Source: Aquibium sp. ELW1220 (GTDB taxonomy: Bacteria > Pseudomonadota > Alphaproteobacteria > Rhizobiales > Rhizobiaceae). Taken from it: a stretch of 64,000 nt of DNA. The position numbers were made by a program, and so were the translations under genes. The notes beneath the pieces are model-generated. The model had not been told where the DNA came from and made no database searches. It was given only the letters and a program-made list of their open reading frames with translations. Shown in pieces: positions 56,039 through 64,000 of this stretch. Every line of letters starts with the position of its first letter. Position 1 is the stretch's first letter. The DNA lies in the NCBI RefSeq assembly GCF_030398385.1, contig NZ_JAOAOQ010000023.1, positions 1-64,000 on the forward strand. Reading direction: 5' to 3'.

Positions 56039-57004
56039 ATGAAGAGGGTCAAGGCGGTCATCGAGCGGCGCGACTCGCGCGCCGCGCGCTGGGCGGCGCG
56101 CTTCGCCTGGTTCGACACGGTCCTGCTTCTGATGGCCGGCCTGTCGCACCGCTACGGCCTCCTGGAAACCGTGCCGTTCCTCGGCGTCCTGCTGATCGGC
56201 TGCCTCGTGGCGGCGACCGGCCTCGCCTTCGCCTTCGCCGGCTTCGCCGATCTCTGGGAGCGCGGCGACCGCGGCGGCCGGCGCGCGCTCGCCGCCGCCA
56301 TCGTCTGCTGCATCCTGCTCGCCCCCTATGCGCTCGGTGCCTGGCGGGTGACGGCGCATCCCCAGCTCAGCGACGTCGCCACCGACCTCGCCGATCCGCC
56401 GCTGTTCCGCACGCTGGCCGGCCAGCGCCCGCCGCTCGCCAACCGGGTCGGCACCATCGACGCGGCCGCCGCGCGGCTGATCCGCGAGGGCTATCCCGAC
56501 CTCGGCGGCCGCCGCTACCCCGTCTCGCCCGACCAGGTGATGGCGCAGGTGATGCTGCTGATCGCCGACCGCGGCTGGACGATCGCGGCAACGCACGGCG
56601 TCGTCGCCGAGCCGCCTGAGCCGGCCGTCGAGGAGGACGCAAAGGAAGCGCTGCCGCCGGTTCCCGAACCGAGGCCCACCACCTTGGAAGCGCAGGCCCC
56701 GGAGATGCCGGGCGACGGCGAAATCGTCCCGGGCGACGCGGATCCGGGTGAAGCGGCTCCCGAAGACGGAACCGAAGCCGGCGTGGCGGGCGCGGAGGTG
56801 AGCATCGAGGTGCGCGCCTTCTCGCAATGGCTGCGCTTTCCGGCCGACCTCGTGATACGCCTGACCGACGAGGGCGAATCGACCTTCGTCGACCTGCGCT
56901 CGGCCTCGCATTTCGCCCGGCATGACCTCGGCGACAACGCCGGCCGCATCCGAAGCTTCCTCGCCGATCTCGACGCGCGGATGGAGCCGGGCACCGAGGA
57001 CTAG
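56039..57004 (+). CDS. DUF1499 membrane protein
   Basis: The 321-residue protein has three N-terminal membrane segments (residues ~24-45, ~46-70 and ~82-105) and a DUF1499 domain beginning about residue 110 (PQLSDVATDLADPPLF) and ending FADLRS-like FVDLRSASHFARHDLGDNAG. An acidic Pro/Glu-rich insertion (residues ~195-265) interrupts the domain. Its function is unknown; related proteins are linked to envelope stress. It starts 78 bases after the acyl-CoA ligase gene and may share its transcript, followed by the PhnA-like gene after 49 bases. Confidence 0.9.
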   Translation: MKRVKAVIERRDSRAARWAARFAWFDTVLLLMAGLSHRYGLLETVPFLGVLLIGCLVAATGLAFAFAGFADLWERGDRGGRRALAAAIVCCILLAPYALGAWRVTAHPQLSDVATDLADPPLFRTLAGQRPPLANRVGTIDAAAARLIREGYPDLGGRRYPVSPDQVMAQVMLLIADRGWTIAATHGVVAEPPEPAVEEDAKEALPPVPEPRPTTLEAQAPEMPGDGEIVPGDADPGEAAPEDGTEAGVAGAEVSIEVRAFSQWLRFPADLVIRLTDEGESTFVDLRSASHFARHDLGDNAGRIRSFLADLDARMEPGTED

Positions 57005-57053
57005 GCCGGACCCGCGGGCCGCGACATCTCAACCTCCCGATAAGGAAACCGGC

Positions 57054-57353
57054 ATGGCTGGCGACGACGACTACATCTACGACGAAGCCACCGGCGAATG
57101 GCGCCCGGCTTCCGAAATCGCCGCAGCCGCGGCGGCGCTCGACGTCGTCCGCGATTCGGCCGGCAACGTGCTCGCCGACGGCGATTCGGTGACCCTGATC
57201 AAGGACTTGAAGGTGAAGGGCGCCAACCAGACGCTGAAGCAGGGCACCGTGATCCGCTCGATCCGCCTCACCGGCAATCCCGACGAGATCGACTGCCGCC
57301 ACGACACCATCAAGGGCCTCGTCCTGCGCACCGAATTCGTCCGCAAGCGCTGA
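57054..57353 (+). CDS. PhnA-domain (YjdM-like) protein
   Basis: The 99-residue protein contains the PhnA/YjdM C-terminal domain: VVRDSAGNVLADGDSVTLIK, DLKVKGANQTLKQGTVIRSI, and HDTIKGLVLRTEFVRK. The Cys-rich N-terminal zinc ribbon of E. coli YjdM is absent, replaced by an acidic tail (DDDYIYDEATGEW). Despite the name, a role in alkylphosphonate use is not proven for the family. It ends directly at a large hairpin, shared with the convergent MBL gene. Confidence 0.88.
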   Translation: MAGDDDYIYDEATGEWRPASEIAAAAAALDVVRDSAGNVLADGDSVTLIKDLKVKGANQTLKQGTVIRSIRLTGNPDEIDCRHDTIKGLVLRTEFVRKR

Positions 57354-57434
57354 GAGGATGTGAAAGAATGCCCGTTTCCGTGCAGCTTAAGCCAAGAATC
57401 CCAAGGGTTTCCGTGGGCATTCTCTCGCATCCTC
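57354..57434. terminator. Long hairpin between convergent genes
   Basis: GAGGATG (57354-57360) plus AGAATGCCC (57365-57373) pair with GGGCATTCT (57415-57423) and CATCCTC (57428-57434), giving 16 base pairs around an internal bulge and a 41-base loop. It lies exactly between the PhnA-like gene and the convergent MBL gene. No T-run is evident, so it is a bidirectional terminator or mRNA-end stabiliser candidate. Confidence 0.6.
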
Positions 57435-57462
57435 GATTGATTCTCACGCTCTGAGGCGCGGT

Positions 57463-58368
57463 TCAGGCGGGGCGGTAGGTCGCGTCGATCGACACCTCGC
57501 CGTCGGCCGCCACGACGCCGCGCGCCACGAGATCCTCGAGGTGGGCGAGCACCGAAAGCCCCGCCGCCCCGTGCAGCCGCGGATCGGTGCTGGCATAGAT
57601 CGCCCGCACGACGTCCGGGATCGTCCGGTCCCCGGCCTTCAGCCGCTCGACGATCGCCGCCTCGCGCATCCGCCGGTGCGTGCGCAGTCCGCGAACGAAG
57701 GCGGCGGGCTTCCCCACCGGTCCGCCGTGGCCGGGCAGATAGAGCCCGTCGTCGCGCGCGGCAAGCCTGTCCAGCGAGGCCATGTAGTCCGACATCGCCC
57801 CGTCGGGCGGCGCGACGATCGAGGTCGACCAGGCCATGACGTGGTCGGCCGAAAACAGGATGCCGGTCCCCTCCAGCGCGAAGGCGGCGTGATTGGCCGC
57901 GTGGCCGGGCGTCAGCACGGTGCGGATCGCCCAGCCGTCGCCCTCGACGAGCTCGCCTTCGGCCAGCGCATCGTCGGGTGCGAAGTCGGTGTCGGCGCTG
58001 GCGTCGAGCGGATTGGTCTCGCCGATCCGCAGCGGCCGCGCCGGGCGGTGCGGACCCTCCGCCAGCACCCGCGCGCCGGTCGCCTGCGCCAGCCGCCTTG
58101 CGAGCGGCGAGTGGTCGCGGTGGGTGTGGCTGACGAAGATGTGGCTGACCGTCCGCCCGCCGATCGCCGCAAGCAGCGCCCGAAGATGCGCCTCGTCCTC
58201 CGGACCCGGATCGATGACGGCCAGCGTGTCGGTGCCGACGACATAGCTGTTGGTGCCGTGGAAGGTGAAGGGGCCGGGGTTCTGTGCGGTCACCCGGCGC
58301 ACGCCCGGCGCGACGTCGACGGCCTGCCCGTGGGCAGGCTCGAACCGGGTATCGAACTCGATGGCCAT
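57463..58368 (-). CDS. MBL-fold metallo-hydrolase (LACTB2-like)
   Basis: The 301-residue cytosolic hydrolase has an intact HxHxDH motif, H81-T-H83-R-D85-H86, with further ligands in TPGHAANHAAF, FSADHVMAW and LPGHGGPV. A C-terminal winged-helix-like region (residues ~225-300, RMREAAIVERLKAG) is typical of the LACTB2/glyoxalase-II-like subgroup. It contrasts with the degenerate MBL protein at 8321-9232. Substrates may be RNA, thioesters or lactones; the sequence does not choose. It is convergent with the PhnA-like gene and divergent from bioY. Confidence 0.92.
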   Translation of the reverse strand: MAIEFDTRFEPAHGQAVDVAPGVRRVTAQNPGPFTFHGTNSYVVGTDTLAVIDPGPEDEAHLRALLAAIGGRTVSHIFVSHTHRDHSPLARRLAQATGARVLAEGPHRPARPLRIGETNPLDASADTDFAPDDALAEGELVEGDGWAIRTVLTPGHAANHAAFALEGTGILFSADHVMAWSTSIVAPPDGAMSDYMASLDRLAARDDGLYLPGHGGPVGKPAAFVRGLRTHRRMREAAIVERLKAGDRTIPDVVRAIYASTDPRLHGAAGLSVLAHLEDLVARGVVAADGEVSIDATYRPA

Positions 58369-58484
58369 GAAGATCGCCGCCTGTGGTGGAAGAAGGGCCG
58401 GTGGAGTTGCCGCATAACACGGAAGTTTCTATAGGGAAACGCAACGGCCACTGGCGGCCGCCTGAACCGAACGGAGCCTCCCCC

Positions 58485-59084
58485 ATGACTGCAGCGAGTG
58501 CAACCACTCCCCTCGCAATGCTGGCAATGCCCGAGAAGGGCGTCTCGCGCCTCGCCATGCAGGCCGCGCTCGTCGTCGGCGGCACGCTGCTGCTCACGCT
58601 GTCGGCCAAGACCAAGGTCGTGCTCGGCCCCGTCGACCTGTCGTTGCAGACGCTGGCGATCCTCCTGATCGCCACCACTTTCGGCATGCGGCTCGCGGTC
58701 GCGACGCTCGCGCTCTACCTCGTCGAGGGCGCGATGGGCTTCCCGGTCTTCCAGTCGACCCCCGAAAAGGGCATCGGCCTCGCCTACATGATGGGCTCGA
58801 CCGGCGGCTACCTGATCGGCTTCGTCGCCATGGCCGCCATCGCCGGCTGGGCCGCCGACCGCGGCTTCGACCGCTCCGCCTTCAAGCTCTTCGGCGCCAT
58901 GCTGGTCGCGGAAGCCGCGATGATGGCCTGCGGCTTCGGCTGGCTCGCCGTGCTGATCGGTGCGGAGAAGGCCTGGACCTTCGGCGTCGTGCCCTTCATC
59001 GTGCCCGACCTCGTCAAGGTCGCGCTCGCCTCGGCGATCGTGCCGGCCGTCTGGTCGCTGATCCCCGGCAAGGCGCGCGGCTGA
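58485..59084 (+). CDS. bioY: Biotin transporter BioY
   Basis: The 199-residue membrane protein is the substrate-binding S component of the biotin ECF transporter family. It has about six hydrophobic segments, with PVDLSLQTLAILLIATTFGM, YLVEGAMGFPVFQS, YMMGSTGGYLIGFVAMAAI and a C-terminal VPDLVKVALASAIVPAVWSL as family signatures. ATG 58485 is used; upstream in-frame sequence is not protein-like. No EcfA/T genes adjoin, so it may work alone or with a shared energy module. It is followed by an intrinsic terminator. Confidence 0.93.
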   Translation: MTAASATTPLAMLAMPEKGVSRLAMQAALVVGGTLLLTLSAKTKVVLGPVDLSLQTLAILLIATTFGMRLAVATLALYLVEGAMGFPVFQSTPEKGIGLAYMMGSTGGYLIGFVAMAAIAGWAADRGFDRSAFKLFGAMLVAEAAMMACGFGWLAVLIGAEKAWTFGVVPFIVPDLVKVALASAIVPAVWSLIPGKARG

Positions 59085-59110
59085 CGCGCGATCCGCTCCG
59101 TCGAATGACG

Positions 59111-59144
59111 AAAGGCGGCGGGCCTTGGCCTTGCCGCCTTTTTT
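59111..59144 (+). terminator. Intrinsic terminator after bioY
   Basis: AAAGGCGGC pairs with GCCGCCTTT across a short loop, followed by a run of T (six from 59139). It is a textbook rho-independent terminator, 27 bases after the bioY stop; its A-rich left arm could also end transcription of the convergent cysQ gene. Confidence 0.9.
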
Positions 59145-59171
59145 CATGGCCGGGACAGGGACCCGAAGCGG

Positions 59172-59978
59172 TCAGGCGCCGCGGGCGATGAACCAGGGAT
59201 TGGCGAAGTCGACGTCGTCGGCCTGGTCGCGCTTGCCGTAGACGAAGGCGCCGCCGTCGACGAGGCTCGTCGAGCCGCCGGCCGCGCGCAGCACGGCATC
59301 GCCCGCCGCCGTGTCCCACTCCATCGTCCGGCCGAAGCGCGGGTAGAGATCGGCTTCGCCATTGGCGAGCAGGCAGAACTTCAGGGACGAGCCGACCGAG
59401 ACCGTCTCGGCGCCGGGATGCCCGTCGATGAAGGCGTCGGTCTCGGGCGTCCGGTGCGAGCGGCTGGCGACGATCCGCGGCGGGCTGGCCGCCCTGCGCG
59501 CCGCCATCGGCCTGCGCCCGACGACCACGCCCTCAGGCGTGACCTCGGCGATCGTGGCCTCGCCCGGCCGGCCGGTATAGAGAACGTTCCGCGCCGGCGC
59601 ATAGACCGCGCCGACCGACGGAACGCCGTCGCGCACCAGCGCGATGTTGACGGTGAAGTCGCCCTTGCGGCCGACGAATTCCTTGGTGCCGTCGAGCGGA
59701 TCGACCAGGATGAAGGCCGAGCCGAGGGCTGCCGGCACCTTGCCGTCGGCGACCTCTTCCTCGGCCACGCAGACGACGCCCGGCAGGGCCGCCCGCAGGC
59801 CCTCGAGGATGATCGCCTCGGCCGCCCGGTCCGCCTCGGTGACGGGCGAGGCGTCGGCCTTGGTCCGTGTGTCGAAATCGGTCGCGTAGACGGCCATGAT
59901 GGCGCGGCCGGCCGCGAGCGCGAGGTCCTCGAAGAGGGCGAGGATCGTTTCGTCGGAGGGGAGGTGGGCCGTGGTCAT
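59172..59978 (-). CDS. cysQ: 3'(2'),5'-bisphosphate nucleotidase
   Basis: The 268-residue inositol-monophosphatase-family enzyme hydrolyses PAP to AMP during sulfate assimilation. Metal-binding motifs are present: [22 protein letters not shown] and [18 protein letters not shown] 59978 overlaps the cysNC stop by four bases; the longer upstream frame is a shadow of cysNC. As the last gene of cysD-cysNC-cysQ it removes the by-product of PAPS use. Confidence 0.94.
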   Translation of the reverse strand: MTTAHLPSDETILALFEDLALAAGRAIMAVYATDFDTRTKADASPVTEADRAAEAIILEGLRAALPGVVCVAEEEVADGKVPAALGSAFILVDPLDGTKEFVGRKGDFTVNIALVRDGVPSVGAVYAPARNVLYTGRPGEATIAEVTPEGVVVGRRPMAARRAASPPRIVASRSHRTPETDAFIDGHPGAETVSVGSSLKFCLLANGEADLYPRFGRTMEWDTAAGDAVLRAAGGSTSLVDGGAFVYGKRDQADDVDFANPWFIARGA

Positions 59979-61879
59979 GCGATGCCTTTCTGGCGCAGCC
60001 AGGTCGCGACCGCCTCGACGAGGTCTTCCGGCGCGCGGCCGACGGTGTCGAGATGGATCTCCGGATTTTCCGGCGGCTGGTAGGGCGAATCGACGCCGGT
60101 GAAGTTCTTGATCTCTCCGCGCAGCGCCTTGGCATAGAGCCCCTTCGGATCGCGCCTTGCGCATTCCTCGAAGGGCGTGTCGACGAAGACCTCGACGAAC
60201 TCGCCCTCGGCCAGGAGTTCGCGCGCCATCCGCCGCTCGGCCTGGAAGGGCGAGATGAAGGAGACGATGACGATCAGCCCGGCATCGACCATCAGCTTCG
60301 CCGTCTCGGCGACCCGGCGGATGTTCTCGACGCGGTCCTCCTCGGTGAAGCCGAGATCGCGGTTCAGCCCGTGGCGGACATTGTCGCCGTCGAGAATGTA
60401 GGTGTGGCGGCCGTCATTGTGGAGCCGCTTCTCCAGCAGGTTGGCGATGGTCGACTTGCCCGAGCCCGACAGGCCGGTGAACCACAGCACCACCGGCTTC
60501 TGGTGCTTCATCTGCGCCCGCACCGCCTTGTCGACGTCGAGCGCCTGCCAGTGGATGTTGGAGGCGCGCCGCAGCGGGTGACGGATGAGGCCCGCGCCGA
60601 CGGTGCGGTTGGTCATCCGGTCGATCAGGATGAAGGCCCCGGTGGCGCGGTTGTCGACGTAGTTGTCGAAGGCGATCGGCTGCTGCACCGAGATGTTGCA
60701 CGAGCCGATCTCGTTCAGGTCGAGCGACTTGGCCGCCTCGTGCGCGAAGCTGTTGACGTCGATGCGGTGCTTCAGTTCGGTGATCGAGGCCGGTGCCTGG
60801 TCGGTCTCGGTGCGCAGGAGATAGGTGCGGCCGGGCAGCATCGGCTGCTCGTCGAACCAGATGATGTCGGCGGTGAACTGGTCGGCCACTTCCGGCCGCG
60901 CCGAGGGCGACACCAGCATGTTGCCGCGCGACACCTCGACCTCGTCGGCGAGCACCAGCGTCACGGCCTGACCGGCCTCCGCCGTCTGGAGATCGCCGTC
61001 GGCCGTGACGATGCGCGCCACCGTCGACGCCTTGCCCGACTTCGCCACCACCACGGCGTCGCCCGCCGAGACGGTGCCCGAGGCGATGGTGCCGGAAAAG
61101 CCGCGGAAGTCGAGGTTGGGCCGGTTCACGAACTGCACGGGCAGGCGGAACGGCTTGTCGGTGTCGATGCGGTCGACCGGTATCGATTCGAGGTGTTCGA
61201 GCAGCGTCGGACCCTCGTACCAGCCGGTGTTGGCGGACGCCGTGGTGACGTTGTCGCCATAGCGCGCCGACATCGGGATCGGCGTGATCGTCTCGAAGCC
61301 GAGGTCGCGCGCGAAGGCCCGGTATTCCGCCGCGATGGTGTCGAAGACGGCCCGGTCGTAGCCGACGAGGTCGATCTTGTTGATCGCCACCACGACGTGG
61401 CGGATGCCGAGCAGGGAGGCGATGAAGGAGTGCCGCCGCGTCTGCCGGATGATGCCGGCCCGCGCGTCGACGAGCACGATGGCGAGATCGGCCGTCGAGG
61501 CGCCGGTGGCCATGTTGCGGGTGTACTGCTCGTGGCCGGGCGTGTCGGCGACGATGAACTTGCGCTTGGGCGTGGCGAAGAAGCGGTAGGCGACGTCGAT
61601 GGTGATGCCCTGCTCGCGCTCGGCTTCGAGCCCGTCGACCAGCAGCGCGAAGTCGATGTCGTCGCCCGTCGTGCCGTGCTTGCGGGAGTCCTTCTCCAGC
61701 GCCGCCAGCTGGTCCTCGAAGATCAGCTTGGTGTCGTAGAGCAGCCGGCCGATCAGCGTCGACTTGCCGTCGTCGACCGAGCCGCAGGTGAGGAAGCGCA
61801 GCAACGACTTGCGCTCCTGCTCGGCGATGTAGCCGTGCAGGTCGCGGGCGGTCTGCGTATTCGCGACGGTGTCGTGCAT
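59975..61879 (-). CDS. cysNC: Bifunctional sulfate adenylyltransferase subunit 1 / APS kinase
   Basis: The 634-residue fusion has an N-terminal EF-Tu-like GTPase (CysN): GSVDDGKST (33-41), [11 protein letters not shown] and NKIDL. Beta-barrel domains follow, then a C-terminal APS kinase (CysC) with P-loop GLSGSGKST (K475) and [13 protein letters not shown] hydrolysis drives APS formation with CysD, and the kinase domain makes PAPS. Its ATG overlaps the cysD stop, and its stop overlaps cysQ. Fusion of the two activities is common in rhizobia, where PAPS may also feed sulfation of polysaccharides. Confidence 0.96.
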   Translation of the reverse strand: MHDTVANTQTARDLHGYIAEQERKSLLRFLTCGSVDDGKSTLIGRLLYDTKLIFEDQLAALEKDSRKHGTTGDDIDFALLVDGLEAEREQGITIDVAYRFFATPKRKFIVADTPGHEQYTRNMATGASTADLAIVLVDARAGIIRQTRRHSFIASLLGIRHVVVAINKIDLVGYDRAVFDTIAAEYRAFARDLGFETITPIPMSARYGDNVTTASANTGWYEGPTLLEHLESIPVDRIDTDKPFRLPVQFVNRPNLDFRGFSGTIASGTVSAGDAVVVAKSGKASTVARIVTADGDLQTAEAGQAVTLVLADEVEVSRGNMLVSPSARPEVADQFTADIIWFDEQPMLPGRTYLLRTETDQAPASITELKHRIDVNSFAHEAAKSLDLNEIGSCNISVQQPIAFDNYVDNRATGAFILIDRMTNRTVGAGLIRHPLRRASNIHWQALDVDKAVRAQMKHQKPVVLWFTGLSGSGKSTIANLLEKRLHNDGRHTYILDGDNVRHGLNRDLGFTEEDRVENIRRVAETAKLMVDAGLIVIVSFISPFQAERRMARELLAEGEFVEVFVDTPFEECARRDPKGLYAKALRGEIKNFTGVDSPYQPPENPEIHLDTVGRAPEDLVEAVATWLRQKGIA

Positions 61880-62784
61880 CAGAAATAGCCCTCGCGCTTC
61901 TTCTTTTCCATCGAGCCGGCCTCGTCGCGGTCGATCAGTCGGCCCTGCCGCTCCGAGGTGCGGGCGATGAGCATTTCCTCGACGATGTCCTCAAGGGTTT
62001 CGGCATCGGAATCGATCGCGCCCGTCAGCGGGTAGCAGCCGAGCGTGCGGAAGCGGACCTTGCGCTGCTGGATCGTCTCGCCGTCCCGCAGCTTCATGCG
62101 GTCGTCGTCGACCATGATCAGCATGCCGTCGCGCTCCACGACGGGGCGCGTCTTGGCGAAATAGAGCGGGACGATCGGGATGTTCTCCAGGAGGATGTAC
62201 TGCCAGATGTCGAGCTCGGTCCAGTTCGACAGCGGGAAGACGCGGATCGATTCGCCCGGCGCGACCCGCGTGTTGTAGATCTTCCACATCTCCGGCCGCT
62301 GGTTCTTCGGGTCCCAGCCGTGCTGGCCGTCGCGGAAGGAAAAGATGCGCTCCTTGGCGCGGCTCTTCTCCTCGTCGCGCCGCGCGCCGCCGAAGGCCGC
62401 GTCGAAGCCGTAATGGTCGAGCGCCTGGCGCAGGCCCACCGTCTTCATCACGTGGGTATGGACGTTGGAGCCGTGGCTGAACGGGCCGATGCCCTCGCGC
62501 ACGCCGTCCTCGTTGATATGGACGATGAGGTCGAGGCCAAGGCCGCGCGCGGTCTCGTCGCGGAACGCGATCATCTCGCGGAACTTCCAGGTGGTGTCGA
62601 CATGCAGGAGCGGGAAGGGGGGCGTTCCCGGGTGGAAGGCCTTCATGGCGAGGTGCAGCATGACGGCCGAATCCTTGCCGATCGAATAGAGCATCACGGG
62701 CTTCGCCATGGTCGCGGCGACTTCCCGGATGATGTGGATCGACTCGGCCTCGAGCCGTTTGAGGTGTGACATCGGTGTGGACAT
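61879..62784 (-). CDS. cysD: Sulfate adenylyltransferase subunit 2
   Basis: The 301-residue PP-loop ATPase forms APS from ATP and sulfate. The pyrophosphatase-type loop is [19 protein letters not shown]; other family segments are [36 protein letters not shown], and [18 protein letters not shown] 62784 is chosen ([12 protein letters not shown]); a second ATG four codons on is possible. It heads the cysD-cysNC-cysQ operon. The upstream 186 bases (62785-62970) hold its promoter, which I cannot define. Confidence 0.95.
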   Translation of the reverse strand: MSTPMSHLKRLEAESIHIIREVAATMAKPVMLYSIGKDSAVMLHLAMKAFHPGTPPFPLLHVDTTWKFREMIAFRDETARGLGLDLIVHINEDGVREGIGPFSHGSNVHTHVMKTVGLRQALDHYGFDAAFGGARRDEEKSRAKERIFSFRDGQHGWDPKNQRPEMWKIYNTRVAPGESIRVFPLSNWTELDIWQYILLENIPIVPLYFAKTRPVVERDGMLIMVDDDRMKLRDGETIQQRKVRFRTLGCYPLTGAIDSDAETLEDIVEEMLIARTSERQGRLIDRDEAGSMEKKKREGYF

Positions 62785-62970
62785 GCCGTCGTTCAGCCTT
62801 CGCGGACCGTGGGATTGCACGCTCTGTCTCGAATTTCGCGCCGCACGGCAAGCCAAGCCATGCCACGGGAAGGACGATCGGCGGTAAAATCATCCTGTCG
62901 GGGGAAATCTCTGCCGCGCGCCGGGCTCCGCGGCCGCCTGCCAGGGGGGCGTCGGGGAGCGGCAGCGCGT

Positions 62971-63975
62971 TCAGGCGCCGTAATAGCCCCGGTACCAGGC
63001 CACGAAGCGGCGGATGCCTTCCTCGACCGACACCGTCGGCTCGAAGCCGGTGGCGGCTGCCAGATCCGTCACGTCGGCGAAGGTGTTCTCGACGTCGCCC
63101 GGCTGCATCGGCAGCATGTTGAGCTTCGCCGTCCGGCCGGTCGCGGCCTCGATGGCGGCGATGAAGTCCATCAGCGGCACCGGCGCGCTGTTGCCGATGT
63201 TGTAGACGCGGTAGGGCGCGGTCGGCGAGGTCGCCGGATCGGGTGCGACGTCGCCGGCGGGTGCTTCGGGAACGCGATCCAGCGCCCGCACCACGCCGTC
63301 GACGATGTCGTCGATATAGGTGAAGTCGCGCGACAGTCTGCCGTTGTTGTAGACGTCGATCGGTTCGTTGGCGAGGATGGCCCGCACGAACCGGATCGGG
63401 GCCATGTCGGGCCTGCCCCAGGGACCGTAGACGGTGAAGAAGCGAAGCCCGGTCGTGGGCAGCCGGTAGAGATGCGCATAGCTGTGCGCCATCAGCTCGT
63501 TGGCCTTCTTCGAGGCGGCGTAGAGGCTGACGGGGTGATCGACATTGTCGTGCTCGGAGAAGGGAAGCTTGCGGTTGGCGCCGTAGACGGAACTGCTCGA
63601 CGCGTAGACCAGATGCCCGACGCCTGCGTGGCGGCAGCCTTCGAGGATGTGCAGGAAGCCCACCAGATTGGAGCTGGCATAGGCGTGCGGGTTGGTCAGC
63701 GAGTGGCGCACGCCGGCCTGGGCGGCGAGATGGACGACCCGCTCGAAACGCCCTTCGGCAAACAGCGCCTCCACCGCGGCGCGATCCTCCAGTCCGGCCT
63801 CGACCATGCGGAAGCCGGGGAAGGGGGCGAGCTGCGCCAGCCGGTCGCGCTTCAGCTGCGGATCGTAATAGGGATTGACGTCGTCGAAGCCGGTGACGTC
63901 GTGGCCGGCCTCGAGCAGGACCTTCGCCACGTGGTAGCCGATGAACCCGGCCGCGCCGGTGACCAGTATCCGCAC
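62971..63975 (-). CDS. NAD-dependent epimerase, UDP-glucuronate 4-epimerase-like
   Basis: The 334-residue extended short-chain dehydrogenase has the Rossmann motif TGAAGFIG, HLAAQAGVRHSL, the catalytic Ser in VYASSSSVYG, and Tyr/Lys in SLYAASKKANE. TVYGPWGRPDMAPIRF and RDFTYIDDIV match UDP-glucuronate 4-epimerases that make UDP-galacturonate for envelope polysaccharides. The length agrees. It runs in the same direction as the cys operon but is separated by 186 bases from cysD. Promoter and partner glycosyl genes are beyond the window. Confidence 0.93.
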   Translation of the reverse strand: MRILVTGAAGFIGYHVAKVLLEAGHDVTGFDDVNPYYDPQLKRDRLAQLAPFPGFRMVEAGLEDRAAVEALFAEGRFERVVHLAAQAGVRHSLTNPHAYASSNLVGFLHILEGCRHAGVGHLVYASSSSVYGANRKLPFSEHDNVDHPVSLYAASKKANELMAHSYAHLYRLPTTGLRFFTVYGPWGRPDMAPIRFVRAILANEPIDVYNNGRLSRDFTYIDDIVDGVVRALDRVPEAPAGDVAPDPATSPTAPYRVYNIGNSAPVPLMDFIAAIEAATGRTAKLNMLPMQPGDVENTFADVTDLAAATGFEPTVSVEEGIRRFVAWYRGYYGA

Positions 63976-64000
63976 TATCGTCTCTCCGCGCCTGCCTGCG

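Noticed and set aside
62785-62970. SAM-II-type riboswitch before the cys operon
   Set aside because: The conserved core strings of that class are not present in the leader.

Overview
The window is high-GC alphaproteobacterial DNA, most likely Hyphomicrobiales (Rhizobiales) and Phyllobacteriaceae/Mesorhizobium-like. This is inferred from an HWE-family kinase fused to CheB/CheR, a GGAAC-N16-CGTT (EcfG-type) promoter, a fused cysNC gene, and GC-rich palindromic intergenic repeats. No species call is possible from sequence alone.

Layout. 1-1039 is a repeat field with a 34-bp perfect palindrome and about three copies of a ~215-bp composite repeat. 1040-6432 is a stress/signalling block: Mn-catalase, a CheB-CheR-PAS-HWE kinase overlapping a single-domain response regulator, and a divergent small gene plus second response regulator behind an EcfG-type promoter. 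6732-15629 is a metal/redox block: ArsR regulator, TPFCSCS permease, CxxC thioredoxin-like protein, MBL protein with a degenerate metal motif, OsmC protein, P1B-4-like metal ATPase, and a DevBCA-type ABC exporter.

15864-43773 is a ~27.9-kb genomic island. It is bounded by a 23-bp perfect direct repeat. The right copy covers the 3' end of an intact tRNA-Gln(TTG), and the left copy lies just upstream of a tyrosine recombinase. A 12-base motif (GACTGTAACACA) recurs just inside both ends. The cargo is led by a tight six-gene minus-strand operon (30871 to 17879): SNF2 helicase, coiled-coil protein of unknown function, type III Mod-like methyltransferase, Res helicase-nuclease, SbcD/YhaO-like nuclease and YhaN/Rad50-like ATPase. 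I read it as a composite anti-phage restriction system; it matches no named system I can assign with confidence. The rest is an accretion zone: IS630, RidA, DUF427 and integrase remnants, two tRNA-Arg halves in opposite orientation, a CIA30 protein, a possible replication-initiation protein, a HipA-like kinase/DUF3037 pair, an ADP-ribosyltransferase-like protein, a DUF3102 protein, a NYN protein and an XRE regulator.

43757-63975 returns to core chromosome: tRNA-Gln, ppdK, a second repeat field (46694-47620), htpG, conserved hypotheticals, a class III aminotransferase, an AMP-forming acyl-CoA ligase, DUF1499 and PhnA-like genes, an MBL hydrolase, BioY, the sulfate-activation operon cysD-cysNC-cysQ, and a UDP-glucuronate-epimerase-like gene.
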